This document shows positions 16,904 through 25,084 of a DNA stretch of 64,000 nucleotides, one piece after another. Both the position numbers and the translations under genes were made by a program. Within the stretch, counting starts at the first letter, position 1. Every line of letters starts with the position of its first letter. The notes under the pieces were generated by a model. That model saw only the letters and a list, made by a program, of their open reading frames with translations, had not been told where the DNA came from and made no database searches. The stretch covers positions 1,736,001-1,800,000 of the forward strand of contig NZ_CP064786.1 in assembly GCF_017094485.1 (NCBI RefSeq), given 5' to 3'. Origin of the DNA: Natranaeroarchaeum sulfidigenes. GTDB taxonomy: Archaea; Halobacteriota; Halobacteria; Halobacteriales; Natronoarchaeaceae.

Positions 16904-18739
16904 CTACTCCACCGTGACGCTCTTTGCGAGGTTGCGTGGTTTGTCGATCGGGCGATCCAGATAGTCCGCGACGTGATAGGCCACCAGCTGGAGCTGGACG
17001 TTTGCCAGCAGTCCCGCGATGTCAGGATGACAGTCCGGGATCGTAATGGCGTCATCGACTGTCTCGATCACCCGGCTGTTGTCCTCGCTCACGATACCGA
17101 TCACCGGTGCGCCGCGAGCCTGCACTTCCTCGACGTTGCTGAGCATCTTGTCGGTGTATCGCCCGGTGAAGACGGCAAAGACAGGCGTTCGCGGCGTGAC
17201 GAGTGCGAGCGGGCCGTGTTTGAGTCCGCCCGCGGCAAAGCCCTCGGCGTGCTCGTAGGTTATCTCCTTGAACTTGAGTGCCCCCTCCAACGCCACCGGG
17301 TGGGCAATCCCTCGCCCGATGAAAAAGTACGAGTCCATCCCACGGTACCTGTCGATCACGTCGTTCGCTCGCCCGTCGTCCAGGACGCACTCGACGAGTC
17401 CGGGTAACGCCGAAAGGCCCGACAGAAGCTCACCCTGATACGGCGATGATTCCCCGGTACGGTCCTCACAGAGGCGCTCGGCCAGCAGCGCCAGCGATGC
17501 GACCTGTGAAGAGAACGTTTTGGTTGCCGCGACACCGATCTCGGGACCAGCCCTGATGAACATCGCATCGTCGCACTCGCGGGCGGCGGTCGATCCAACG
17601 ACGTTCGTCAGCGCGAGCGTTTGGGCACCGCCTTCGGACGCACGGCGGAGGGATTCCAGCGTGTCCGCCGTCTCCCCACTCTGCGTTACGCCGATCACGA
17701 GGGTGTCCTCGTCGACCGGGGCTGGAAGCATCGCGTACTCGCCCGCACGGAACGTCTGCGAGCCGATACCGCGCCGGGCGAGCATCGCCTGCCCGTACAG
17801 CGCGGCGTGGTAGCTCGTTCCACAGGCAACGAACTGAATCTCGGAAACGTCCGCGAACGCCCCGGGTGGAAATTCATCCAGACAGACACGTCGGGCCGAA
17901 CCCTCCCCGCCAGATTCCTCGACGATGCGCCCCTCGATGGTCTGGGCCAGCGAGGTGGGCTGTTCGCTGATCTCCTTGCGCATGAAGTGGTCGTAGCGCC
18001 CCTTCTCTGCATCCTCGGGCATCCAGTCGATCGTTCGAACCTCTCTGGTAACCGGATAACCGTCGGTGTCGGTGATCTCGTAGTCGTCCCGAGTGAGGGT
18101 AACGACGTCCCCGTCTTCGAGGTAGATAACCTGATCCGTGAACTCCAGGAACGCCGGTACGTCGCTCGCGAGGTACTGTGTCGTCTCGCCGAGGCCGAGA
18201 ATCAGTGGCGAGCCGCGCCGGGTCGCGTAGACGGCGTCCGTCTCCGCCGAGACGGCCGCGATCGCGTAACTACCGTCGAGCTGGGCTGTGACACGCCGGA
18301 AGGCGTCCTGCATCGAGTGGCCCGCCGCAACCTCCTCTTCGAGCAAATGCGGGATCACCTCGGTATCGGTCTCGCTTTCGAACTCGTGACCGCGGTCGAT
18401 CAGATCGGCTTTGAGTTCGTCGTAGTTCTCGATGATCCCGTTGTGGACGACAGCGATGGAACCGGTACAGTCGGTGTGGGGGTGAGCGTTCGCGTCGGTC
18501 GGCGCCCCGTGGGTGCTCCAGCGAGTGTGTCCGATCCCGATCTCACCAGCGGGACGAACCTCTCGAACCTGTGATTCGAGCCGGGCGATCTTCCCCTCGT
18601 GCTTGTGAACGGAGAGGCCGCTACCGTTCCTGAGGGCAATTCCGGCCGAGTCGTAGCCGCGATATTCGAGATTTGTGAGGCCGGTCAGGAGTTCCTCGAG
18701 CGCGTCTCCGCCGCCGACCCGCGCGGTGATCCCACACAT
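16904..18739 (-). CDS. glmS: Glutamine--fructose-6-phosphate aminotransferase (isomerizing)
   Basis: A 611-residue full-length GlmS: it makes glucosamine-6-phosphate from fructose-6-phosphate and glutamine, the first step to UDP-GlcNAc. The N-terminal class II glutamine amidotransferase domain begins MCGI with the Cys2 nucleophile, then GHTRWSTHG and HNGIIENYDEL; two SIS sugar-isomerase domains follow with CGTSYHAALYG, TQSGETADTLESL and EITYEHAEGFAAGGLKHGPLAL; the C-terminus DKPRNLAKSVTVE carries the conserved Lys near the end. Position next to the glycan cluster fits a precursor-supply role. An ATAACAAAG element lies about 175 nt upstream. Confidence 0.97.
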   Translation of the reverse strand: MCGITARVGGGDALEELLTGLTNLEYRGYDSAGIALRNGSGLSVHKHEGKIARLESQVREVRPAGEIGIGHTRWSTHGAPTDANAHPHTDCTGSIAVVHNGIIENYDELKADLIDRGHEFESETDTEVIPHLLEEEVAAGHSMQDAFRRVTAQLDGSYAIAAVSAETDAVYATRRGSPLILGLGETTQYLASDVPAFLEFTDQVIYLEDGDVVTLTRDDYEITDTDGYPVTREVRTIDWMPEDAEKGRYDHFMRKEISEQPTSLAQTIEGRIVEESGGEGSARRVCLDEFPPGAFADVSEIQFVACGTSYHAALYGQAMLARRGIGSQTFRAGEYAMLPAPVDEDTLVIGVTQSGETADTLESLRRASEGGAQTLALTNVVGSTAARECDDAMFIRAGPEIGVAATKTFSSQVASLALLAERLCEDRTGESSPYQGELLSGLSALPGLVECVLDDGRANDVIDRYRGMDSYFFIGRGIAHPVALEGALKFKEITYEHAEGFAAGGLKHGPLALVTPRTPVFAVFTGRYTDKMLSNVEEVQARGAPVIGIVSEDNSRVIETVDDAITIPDCHPDIAGLLANVQLQLVAYHVADYLDRPIDKPRNLAKSVTVE

Positions 18740-18912
18740 TATTGATCCCTCCCCAAGAGTGAACGCGGTTCGAGCCGTGAACGGACGCGGACAGTACTGT
18801 ACGGGTGGTCATCGGAGCGATACGATAGGTCCGTGGAGGTGTGCTGTGCGGTCATTGTAGATACCCCCGGCGACGCCGGGAAGCGGATACAGCCACCGAC
18901 CGCATCACCCAC

Positions 18913-18921
18913 CTTTGTTAT
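18913..18921 (-). promoter_or_regulatory. TATA-like element ATAACAAAG upstream of glmS
   Basis: The minus strand reads CTATAACAAAGG, about 174 nt before ATG 18739, a long leader if used. It is the fifth identical 9-mer in this region. Confidence 0.35.
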
Positions 18922-19003
18922 AGATCAGGTGCCCAATCGGCAGCCACTGCTTAGTTCGGATAAGAAGCGTATACGACGGCTCTCGAACCGGCAAACGGAA
19001 CGT

Positions 19004-19600
19004 TCAGTCGCGCTCTACTCTGGCGTGGGCCACCGCACAGCCTGCAAGCGCGGCAACCATTACGAGGACGATAGCGGAGGTGAGCCAGTCGGCCGGATAA
19101 AACCCGGCCTGGCCGATCAGGAAGAGTCCAGCACCGACGAGTGTGATCCCGAGGTAGTACTGTGGCCATGGCCGCCGCTCCTCGGTATCGATCCCGAGAT
19201 ACTCGTCTAGCTGGTCGGCGGTTTCGCCGAGTTCGATCGTCCCGCGATTGCGGTCGAAATCGACGACACCAGCGTCGTTCATCTTCGGAAGATGACACTG
19301 GTACAGACCGACGTAGACGCGCTTTCGTTCCCCCGAGGTCAGTGCCGCAACGGATTTGTCGTTTTCCAGTGCCGCGACGTGCTCGGCGAGGCTTCCGAGA
19401 TCGATAGACCCGTCCTCCTGTTCTTTGAGGTGGTGCAGGACCCGCCGCCGCCGTCTGTTTTTCAGTATCTCGAAAACGATATCGAGTGGTAGCTGGGACG
19501 GTTCGGCTTCCACCTCCGCTTCCGACTCCCCCTCGGCCGGTGGTTCCGATGACAGATTCGGTTCCTCCGTTGCCGTCGCACTCATATTACTGCCTGTCAT
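19004..19600 (-). CDS. Winged-helix regulator with two C-terminal membrane helices (DUF7344-like)
   Basis: A 198-residue protein. Residues ~1-35 are Glu/Ala-rich and disordered. About 38-130 form a winged helix of the haloarchaeal type: LDIVFEILKNRRRRRVLHHL, then LGSLAEHVAA and VYVGLYQCHLPKMNDAGVVDFD. The last ~55 residues hold two hydrophobic segments (YLGITLVGAGLFLIGQA and LTSAIVLVMVAALAGCAVA), so the DNA-binding-like domain is anchored to the membrane. ATG 19600 is supported by GGGGGAG at 19605-19610 (minus), a good ribosome-binding site 4-5 nt away; a longer ATG at 19789 has none. A paralogue without membrane part lies at 46925-47296. Confidence 0.8.
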   Translation of the reverse strand: MTGSNMSATATEEPNLSSEPPAEGESEAEVEAEPSQLPLDIVFEILKNRRRRRVLHHLKEQEDGSIDLGSLAEHVAALENDKSVAALTSGERKRVYVGLYQCHLPKMNDAGVVDFDRNRGTIELGETADQLDEYLGIDTEERRPWPQYYLGITLVGAGLFLIGQAGFYPADWLTSAIVLVMVAALAGCAVAHARVERD

Positions 19601-20110
19601 ACTCTCCCCCAATCCGTTGTCCGTCGTTCGTCCAAGTGTATCGTCCGTGCATAATCTCCCCCATTCATTTGTTAATGCAGTACAGCCCCTTTCGCACCGA
19701 TTTTCGTTCTGTCTATCTGAGTAGTCAACGGCTTGCATTGTAAAGTTAATCAAACAAAAATGATGCTTTTCCCCGTGAACTCTTGGCATGGCTTACTGTG
19801 TGTATAGAGTGGTCATACGGGCACACCAATCGGTAAGTTGGATATTATCGGCATAGCACGGTCGCGGTTCGACTCGTTACGGGTACGGCTTCGTATTGCG
19901 TTTTCATACGTCAATTGAGTGAAAATCGAGCCAGTCACTCGCCGTGTTTGAAGGCGGATCGCCGTAGCGCTACACCATATCTAATCAATACACATTCATA
20001 TCTCGGGAAAATATTTATATCTTCAAAGGTCCAACAACATCGTATTAACTGGTCCTTGCTAGCAGAAACCAGTGACCGCCCCACGGATTGGATGATAGAC
20101 CCCTGCAACG
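19601..20110. other. 510-bp intergenic region
   Basis: AT-rich compared with its flanks. It holds the 5' region of the membrane winged-helix gene and, on the plus strand, a TATA box ATATTTATAT (20011-20020) for the HalOD1 gene, giving a leader of about 70 nt. No coding sequence or RNA that I can support. Confidence 0.55.
20011..20020 (+). promoter_or_regulatory. TATA box upstream of the HalOD1 gene
   Basis: ATATTTATAT preceded by GGGAAA, a BRE/TATA-like pair. Transcription would start near 20043, about 65-70 nt before ATG 20111. Confidence 0.5.
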
Positions 20111-20398
20111 ATGACAGACACACACCACCCCCAAAACGAGTTCGACCCCGAGTCAGCAGATCGGTACGAACTGGACGGCGACACGGAAACGAGCACCGCG
20201 GTGATCGAAGCCGTCGCCGAGACCGCTGGCTGTGATCCCCTGGATCTGGATCCGCTCGGAACGTACGTGAGCCCCGACGCGATCGACGCGCTATTTACTG
20301 ACTCTCGGAGAAATCCGGATGCCACCGTCTCGTTCTTCTACGGAGATCACCAGGTCGTCGTCCGGAGCGACGGTACCATTCTCGTTCACGCAGACTGA
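20111..20398 (+). CDS. HalOD1 output-domain protein
   Basis: A 95-residue protein consisting of one HalOD1 domain, a haloarchaeal module often found at the output end of signalling proteins. Pattern: STAVIEAVAETAGCDPLDLDPLGTYVSPDAIDALF, then VSFFYGDHQVVVRSDGTILV, the usual helix plus beta sheet. No sensor or DNA-binding domain is attached. The 3' end overlaps the convergent TFB gene by 13 nt (20386-20398), so the two messages could form antisense ends. Function of stand-alone HalOD1 proteins is unknown. Confidence 0.85.
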   Translation: MTDTHHPQNEFDPESADRYELDGDTETSTAVIEAVAETAGCDPLDLDPLGTYVSPDAIDALFTDSRRNPDATVSFFYGDHQVVVRSDGTILVHAD

Positions 20399-21360
20399 AG
20401 TCCTTCGTCGACGACCTCGACCTGCTCTTGATATCGGTTTCTGATCGTGACGACAGTGACCTGTGCGACATCTGCGACATCCCGTTGTGTGATCTCCCTG
20501 TTACAGCGCTGTGCGGCGAGATAGATGGCGGCCGCCGCACACCCGGTTGGGGATTTCCCCGAGTGGACACCGCTTGCGACAGTCGTCTCGAGTATCTCCT
20601 TTGCCAGCTGTCTGATTTCGCCGTCGACGTCAAGCTGGGAACAAAACCGCGGGAGGTACTGTGTCGGGTCGACCGGTTTCATCACGAGATCAAGCTCCTG
20701 AGAGATATGCCGATAGGTCCGCCCGATCTCTTTGCGGTCGACCCGGGATACCTCGGCGAGTTCGTCGAGACTTCGCGGGATGTTCTCTTGACGGCAGGCG
20801 GCGTACAACGACGCCGTCGCGACGCCCTCGATGGACCGTCCGCGGATCAGGTCAGCATCGAGCGCTTTCTGGTAGATCACGCTCGCTACTTCACGAACCG
20901 AATGGGGAACACCGAGGGCGCTTGACATCCGGGAGATCTCCGAGAGCGCCTGCTTGAGGTTTCGCTCACCAGCGTCACCCGTTCGGATTCGCTGTTGCCA
21001 CTTGCGGAGTCGTTGCATCCGGCTTCGCTGCTCGGGCTGAATCGTCCGTCCGTTTGCGTCTTTGTCCCGCCAGTCGATCTTCGTGGTGAGCCCCCGATCG
21101 TGCATTAGCTCCGTCGTGGGTGCGCCCACACGCGAGCGTGACTGGCGCTCACTGTGATTGAACGCACGCCATTCGGGGCCGTAGTCGATCGACTCTTCCT
21201 CGACGACGAGTCCACACTCGTTGCAGACGAGTTCGTGGCGATCCGAGTTGTGCACGAGCGTCCCGCTCTCGCACTCCCCACAGGTGGAGCCCTCTCTGGA
21301 ATCTTCTTTCGTCTCTTCGCTCCGGCGTCGTGTACTGCTGTATGTGTTCATGTTGGACAT
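20386..21360 (-). CDS. tfb: Transcription initiation factor IIB (TFB)
   Basis: A 324-residue archaeal TFB, which bridges TBP at the TATA/BRE and RNA polymerase. The N-terminal zinc ribbon is CGECESGTLVHNSDRHELVCNECG (C-x2-C...C-x2-C), followed by the B-finger/linker (DYGPEWRAFNHSERQSRSRVG, then TTKIDWRDKDANGR) and two cyclin repeats (VASVIYQKALDADLIRGRSIEGVATASLYAAC and IRQLAKEILETTVASGVHSGKSPTGCAAAAIYLAAQ). ATG 21360 is favoured: AGTATAAACC sits about 28-35 nt upstream; ATG 21351 is the alternative. Haloarchaea carry several TFBs, so this is one of a set and its number cannot be told. Its 3' end overlaps the HalOD1 gene by 13 nt. Confidence 0.96.
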   Translation of the reverse strand: MSNMNTYSSTRRRSEETKEDSREGSTCGECESGTLVHNSDRHELVCNECGLVVEEESIDYGPEWRAFNHSERQSRSRVGAPTTELMHDRGLTTKIDWRDKDANGRTIQPEQRSRMQRLRKWQQRIRTGDAGERNLKQALSEISRMSSALGVPHSVREVASVIYQKALDADLIRGRSIEGVATASLYAACRQENIPRSLDELAEVSRVDRKEIGRTYRHISQELDLVMKPVDPTQYLPRFCSQLDVDGEIRQLAKEILETTVASGVHSGKSPTGCAAAAIYLAAQRCNREITQRDVADVAQVTVVTIRNRYQEQVEVVDEGLQSA

Positions 21361-21883
21361 GGATCTGGTGAACCGCCGACGGCTAGGTTTATACTGGATG
21401 CCGTCAGCCACTGGTATTTAATCGTCACTGTCGTTCGTCTCGAAAACGGAGTGTTTCGGGCTTAGTTATAGAGTGTCTAGTGGAGAACATCGGGGGCTTT
21501 ACGGCCTCATACTCCGAGCTAACGACCGAGTACAGGGTCGTATACCGGGCGTACAGGGGTCCCGGGCAGGTGACGCCCATATACCATCCCACGCGCCTGC
21601 AGTTATCCGGTTACTGCGACCCAAACGTCCTAAACATTGTAGAATTTGTCCCTATCGACAACTCCCTGCTGTCATCGAAAACACCACATACACAGTGACT
21701 GCCGGGAAGTTAGACGTAACATATATGATGTCACGCGGTGCAGAAGAACATAGCAAGGACCTCGAAACGGATAACAAGGTTCACACATTGTATCATGATG
21801 GAACCGAACGCAACCGCTGGCATTCCGAAAGGTCGGAGTACCGAACGGACGAACAGGACGCTATCGAACGCGGGGCGGAGCGG
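21361..21883. other. 523-bp region between the TFB gene and the 149-residue gene
   Basis: Contains the TFB promoter on the minus strand and, on the plus strand, ATAACAAGG (21771-21779) followed by a 30-codon ORF that ends in an ATGA overlap with the next gene. The part 21430-21720 shows no gene that I can support; the long plus-strand frame through it has poor codon character. Confidence 0.5.
21388..21397 (-). promoter_or_regulatory. TATA box of the TFB gene
   Basis: The minus strand reads CAGTATAAACC, placing the start site close to 21364 and supporting ATG 21360 with almost no leader. A second AT-rich site, ATTAAATA, lies just upstream at about 21415-21422. Confidence 0.5.
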
Positions 21884-21887
21884 ATGA
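21795..21887 (+). CDS. Possible 30-residue leader peptide upstream of the 149-residue protein
   Basis: Starting ATGATG at 21795/21798, this frame encodes MMEPNATAGIPKGRSTER then TNRTLSNAGRSG, and its TGA overlaps the next ATG as ATGA (21884-21887). A TATA-like ATAACAAGG at 21771-21779 predicts a start site at the second ATG (21798), i.e. a leaderless message. Basic and polar composition, no recognisable domain. It may be a translated leader rather than a functional protein, or chance. Confidence 0.3.
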   Translation: MMEPNATAGIPKGRSTERTNRTLSNAGRSG

Positions 21888-22333
21888 CCGACCGGACCCC
21901 TGATACGCCCGGACGATCCGGAGAGCGGGCAGCCGACGAGTCCGACGAGGAGACGATCAGCAGCGAATCGTTCGAAGAGGTCGTCACGGAGGCCAGAGAC
22001 ACGGTCGACCCAGAGGCCGTCGAGGCGTCGGTCTCCACCATCGCGGAGACAGTCGAGGACGTGATTGATGGGGTGGGTAACAGAGCGGGAGAGAACATAG
22101 AAACTCCAGCGTTCGAGTTCGAGGAGACGGTCCAGCAAACGATCTACGTCCGGCCGTCCAGCCTACGAGAGTTAGAAGACCTCGAAGCGCTTGTCGACGC
22201 ACGATTGCGAACCGACCACGATGTCCGGAACCTGACTGGAAGCGAGTTCTACGACGCGGTCGTTCGCGTCGCCGCGAACCACGAAGAGGAGCTACTCGCT
22301 GCCGTTCTCTCGGAACGAACGGGCGGAGAGTAA
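21884..22333 (+). CDS. Acidic hypothetical protein (149 residues)
   Basis: Begins MTDRTPDTPGRSGERAAD at 21884 after GGGGCGGAG. Residues 1-75 are Glu/Asp/Ser-rich and probably disordered or coiled; about 80-149 read VQQTIYVRPSSLRELEDLEALVDARL then LTGSEFYDAVVRVAANHEEELLAAVL, a compact strand-helix-helix domain. The in-frame sequence further upstream (to 21473) lacks the same composition, so I placed the start here; ATG 21728 is a possible alternative. I do not recognise the family. Its neighbours (TFB, aldo/keto reductase) give no clue. Confidence 0.6.
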   Translation: MTDRTPDTPGRSGERAADESDEETISSESFEEVVTEARDTVDPEAVEASVSTIAETVEDVIDGVGNRAGENIETPAFEFEETVQQTIYVRPSSLRELEDLEALVDARLRTDHDVRNLTGSEFYDAVVRVAANHEEELLAAVLSERTGGE

Positions 22334-22653
22334 AGGAACTGGGTCAGTGGGCACGGACGGAGCTCTCCGTCTCCCCACGGCCCTCCACCGGATAGCTCGC
22401 AGCAGTCGTTTCCGCTGAGCACCACAGACATCGCTTTTCGACGAGAACGATGTCGTCGAATCGGTGACGGGAGTACACCCAGTCGTGCAACCCGAACCTG
22501 CATTTCAGCCGATGGATATTCACAGATAATGGTTATGGTTCTCGCAATAATAAGTTCGTGGTCGTCCCTTCGATGGATCACGGGTCGAGGGGAAAGAGAT
22601 CGCACGCTGCCGTTTTCCAGAATATTATACGGTCAGGCATAAACTGTTGATAC
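22334..22653. other. 320-bp intergenic region
   Basis: No gene supported. At its right end AATATTATAC (22621-22630) is a TATA box 24-33 nt before ATG 22654, predicting a leaderless aldo/keto reductase message. No repeats noticed. Confidence 0.55.
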
Positions 22654-23454
22654 ATGAGCTTCCACCGACTCGGCTTTGGAACCTACCAGATGACCGATCG
22701 ATCGGAGTGTATCGACGCCGTGACCACCGCCCTCGACACCGGTTACCGGCACCTCGACACCGCACAGGGCTACGACAACGAGACGTACGTCGGCGAGGCG
22801 CTGGCCGACTCGGACGTCGACCGTGCGGACGTCTTCGTCGCGACGAAACTCGATCCCGGGAACCTCGCGTACGACGACGTGGTCGAGACGACCCGCGAGA
22901 GCGCGGAGCGTCTCGGTGTCGACCGGATCGATCTGCAGTACGTCCACTGGCCGCTCGATACCTACGATTCGGAAGCAACGCTGGACGGGCTCGCCGCCAT
23001 CGTCGAGGAGGGACTAGTCGATCACGTCGGACTCTCGAACTTCACGCCGGAACTGCTTGAGGAGGCCATAGAGGGACTGGACGACCGGGGCGTCGATCTG
23101 TTCGCCCACCAGGTCGAGTGTCATCCGCTCCACCCCCAGGAAGAGCTGCGCTCGTACGCCCGCGAGGACGACCACTGGCTGGTCGCGTACTCGCCGATCG
23201 CGCGCGGCGAGGTGTTCGACGTGCCCGAGATCGTCGATATCGCCGAGAAACACAACGCGACTCCGGCACAGGTCAGCCTCGCGTGGCTCCTGGACAAAGA
23301 GAGCGTTGCCGCGATCCCGAAGTCGGCGACGCCCGCCCACATCCGGGAGAACTACGGCGCGCTTGACATCTCGCTCGATCCAGAGGACGTCCGCACGATC
23401 GACGGGATCGACCGCGAGTATCGAGTGGTCGACGGGGACTGGACCCCGTGGTAG
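22654..23454 (+). CDS. Aldo/keto reductase
   Basis: A 266-residue NADP(H)-dependent oxidoreductase of the AKR superfamily (TIM barrel), reducing aldehydes or ketones in the cytosol. The catalytic tetrad is visible: D35 and Y40 in HLDTAQGYDNE, K65 in VATKLDP and H98 in YVHWPLDTY. The family signatures GLSNFTPELLEEA and AIPKSATPAHIRENYGALD (cofactor binding) follow. Slightly short for the family (usually 270-330). It lies 98 nt before the photolyase gene on the same strand; whether they are cotranscribed is unclear. Substrate unknown; 2,5-diketogluconate or methylglyoxal reductases are the closest type by motif. Confidence 0.92.
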   Translation: MSFHRLGFGTYQMTDRSECIDAVTTALDTGYRHLDTAQGYDNETYVGEALADSDVDRADVFVATKLDPGNLAYDDVVETTRESAERLGVDRIDLQYVHWPLDTYDSEATLDGLAAIVEEGLVDHVGLSNFTPELLEEAIEGLDDRGVDLFAHQVECHPLHPQEELRSYAREDDHWLVAYSPIARGEVFDVPEIVDIAEKHNATPAQVSLAWLLDKESVAAIPKSATPAHIRENYGALDISLDPEDVRTIDGIDREYRVVDGDWTPW

Positions 23455-23552
23455 GGACTGTACCCACGGTGGTAGGCCGAAGGGTTTTGTCGATACCGCC
23501 GTAACCGGAATCGAATGATCACGACAGACGCCATCGGAACGGCGAACCGACG

Positions 23553-25082
23553 ATGACCGTACTCGTGCTTGGCGATGGGCTGACCCATGAGCGGGGACCG
23601 GTCGCCCGGCGACCCGACGAGCCAGTCCTGTTACTCGAAGCGGAGTCGTTCGCCCGCAAACTCCCGTATCACCCACACAAGCTCGTGCTCGTGTTTAGCG
23701 CGATGCGCCAGTTCCGCGACGACCTCCGGGAACAGGGCCGTACGGTACACTACCAGCAGGCCGAAAGCTTCGAGGAGGGGCTGGCCCGACACTTTGCGGC
23801 GCATCCTGGCGACGAACTGGTGGCGATGCGACCGGCAAGCGCGAACGCTGCAGACCGTCTCGACGACCTGATCACGGCACACGGCGGGTCGATCGAGTTC
23901 GTCGAAAACGAGACCTTCCTCTGTTCACCCGACGAGTTCGACCAGTGGGCTGGCGAGCGCGACGGCTACCGCCACGAGGAGTTCTATCGGTTCATGCGCC
24001 GGAAGACGGGCTACCTGATGGACGGCGACGAGCCGGTCGGCGGGGAGTGGAACTACGACGACCAGAACCGGGAGACGCCGGGAGAGGACGTCGATCCGCC
24101 GGACCCACCAGCCTACCGGCCCGACGAGACGACAGCCCGAGTCATCGAGTGGGTCACCGAGACGTTCGAGGGGAGCTACGACGGGCCGCCCTACGGCGGC
24201 GACTGGGCCGATCCGGAGCCGTTTCGCTGGCCCGTGACCCGCGAGGATGCTCTCGACGCGCTGGAGTCATTCTGTGAGGATCGGCTCCCGAAGTTCGGCC
24301 CCTATCAGGACGCGATGGTCGATGACGAGTGGGGAATGTACCACGCCCTGCTCTCGCCCGCGATCAACCTCGGCCTGCTCCATCCAGCGGAGGTCGTCGA
24401 GCGTGTCATCGAGGCAGGCGAGCGTGAGGACGTGCCGCTGAACAGCGTTGAGGGGTTTGTCCGGCAGGTGATCGGCTGGCGCGAGTTCGTCCGTCACGTC
24501 TACCGACGCGAGATGCCCGAACTCGCAGGGGCCAACCAGCTGGATGCCGATGAGGATTTACCGCCCGCGTACTGGACCGGCGAGACCGACATGCGCTGTC
24601 TCGACGATACCGTCGGGAGCGTCCGCGAGCGGGGCTACGCCCATCACATCCAGCGACTGATGGTCCTCTCGAACTTCGGCCTGCTCTACGGCGTCGAACC
24701 CACACAGCTGAACCGCTGGTTCCACGCAGGCTTTGTCGACGCCTTCCACTGGGTAACGACCCCGAACGTCGTCGAGATGGGGCTGTTCGGGAGCGGCGTC
24801 TTCGCCACGAAGCCGTACGCATCTTCGGCGAACTACATCAACAGGATGAGCGACTACTGCGGGAACTGCCCGTACTACCACACCAGAACGACGGGCGAGG
24901 GAGCCTGTCCGTTCAACGCGCTCTACTGGGACTTTCTCGATCGAAACGAGGACGATCTGCGCAGCAACCACCGGATGGGGCTAGTGTACAGTCATCTGGA
25001 CAACAAAGACGAGGAGGAGCTGGCGACGATACGGGAACGCGCGACGAAGGTAAAAGAACTCGCGGCGTCGGGGAAGCTGTAA
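23553..25082 (+). CDS. FeS-type (6-4) photolyase / bacterial cryptochrome (PhrB family)
   Basis: A 509-residue member of the FeS-BCP class of photolyases, which repairs UV (6-4) photoproducts using FAD and light. The N-terminal alpha/beta domain starts TVLVLGDGLTHE. Four cysteines expected to hold a [4Fe-4S] cluster are present: C349 (DMRCLDD), C436 and C439 (YCGNCPYY) and C452 (GACPFN), spacing C-x86-C-x2-C-x12-C as in PhrB. FAD-site segments include YAHHIQRLMVLSNFGLLYG and PNVVEMGLFGSGVFATKPYASSANYI. Full length; UV repair suits an organism in bright brines. Bidirectional distance to the dehydrogenase-like gene that follows (convergent) is only 2 nt. Confidence 0.95.
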   Translation: MTVLVLGDGLTHERGPVARRPDEPVLLLEAESFARKLPYHPHKLVLVFSAMRQFRDDLREQGRTVHYQQAESFEEGLARHFAAHPGDELVAMRPASANAADRLDDLITAHGGSIEFVENETFLCSPDEFDQWAGERDGYRHEEFYRFMRRKTGYLMDGDEPVGGEWNYDDQNRETPGEDVDPPDPPAYRPDETTARVIEWVTETFEGSYDGPPYGGDWADPEPFRWPVTREDALDALESFCEDRLPKFGPYQDAMVDDEWGMYHALLSPAINLGLLHPAEVVERVIEAGEREDVPLNSVEGFVRQVIGWREFVRHVYRREMPELAGANQLDADEDLPPAYWTGETDMRCLDDTVGSVRERGYAHHIQRLMVLSNFGLLYGVEPTQLNRWFHAGFVDAFHWVTTPNVVEMGLFGSGVFATKPYASSANYINRMSDYCGNCPYYHTRTTGEGACPFNALYWDFLDRNEDDLRSNHRMGLVYSHLDNKDEEELATIRERATKVKELAASGKL

Positions 25083-25084
25083 CC

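Noticed and set aside
22249-22605. Minus-strand frame of 118 codons between the 149-residue gene and the reductase gene.
   Set aside because: Arg-rich, overlaps the real gene in antisense and has no promoter; treated as intergenic.
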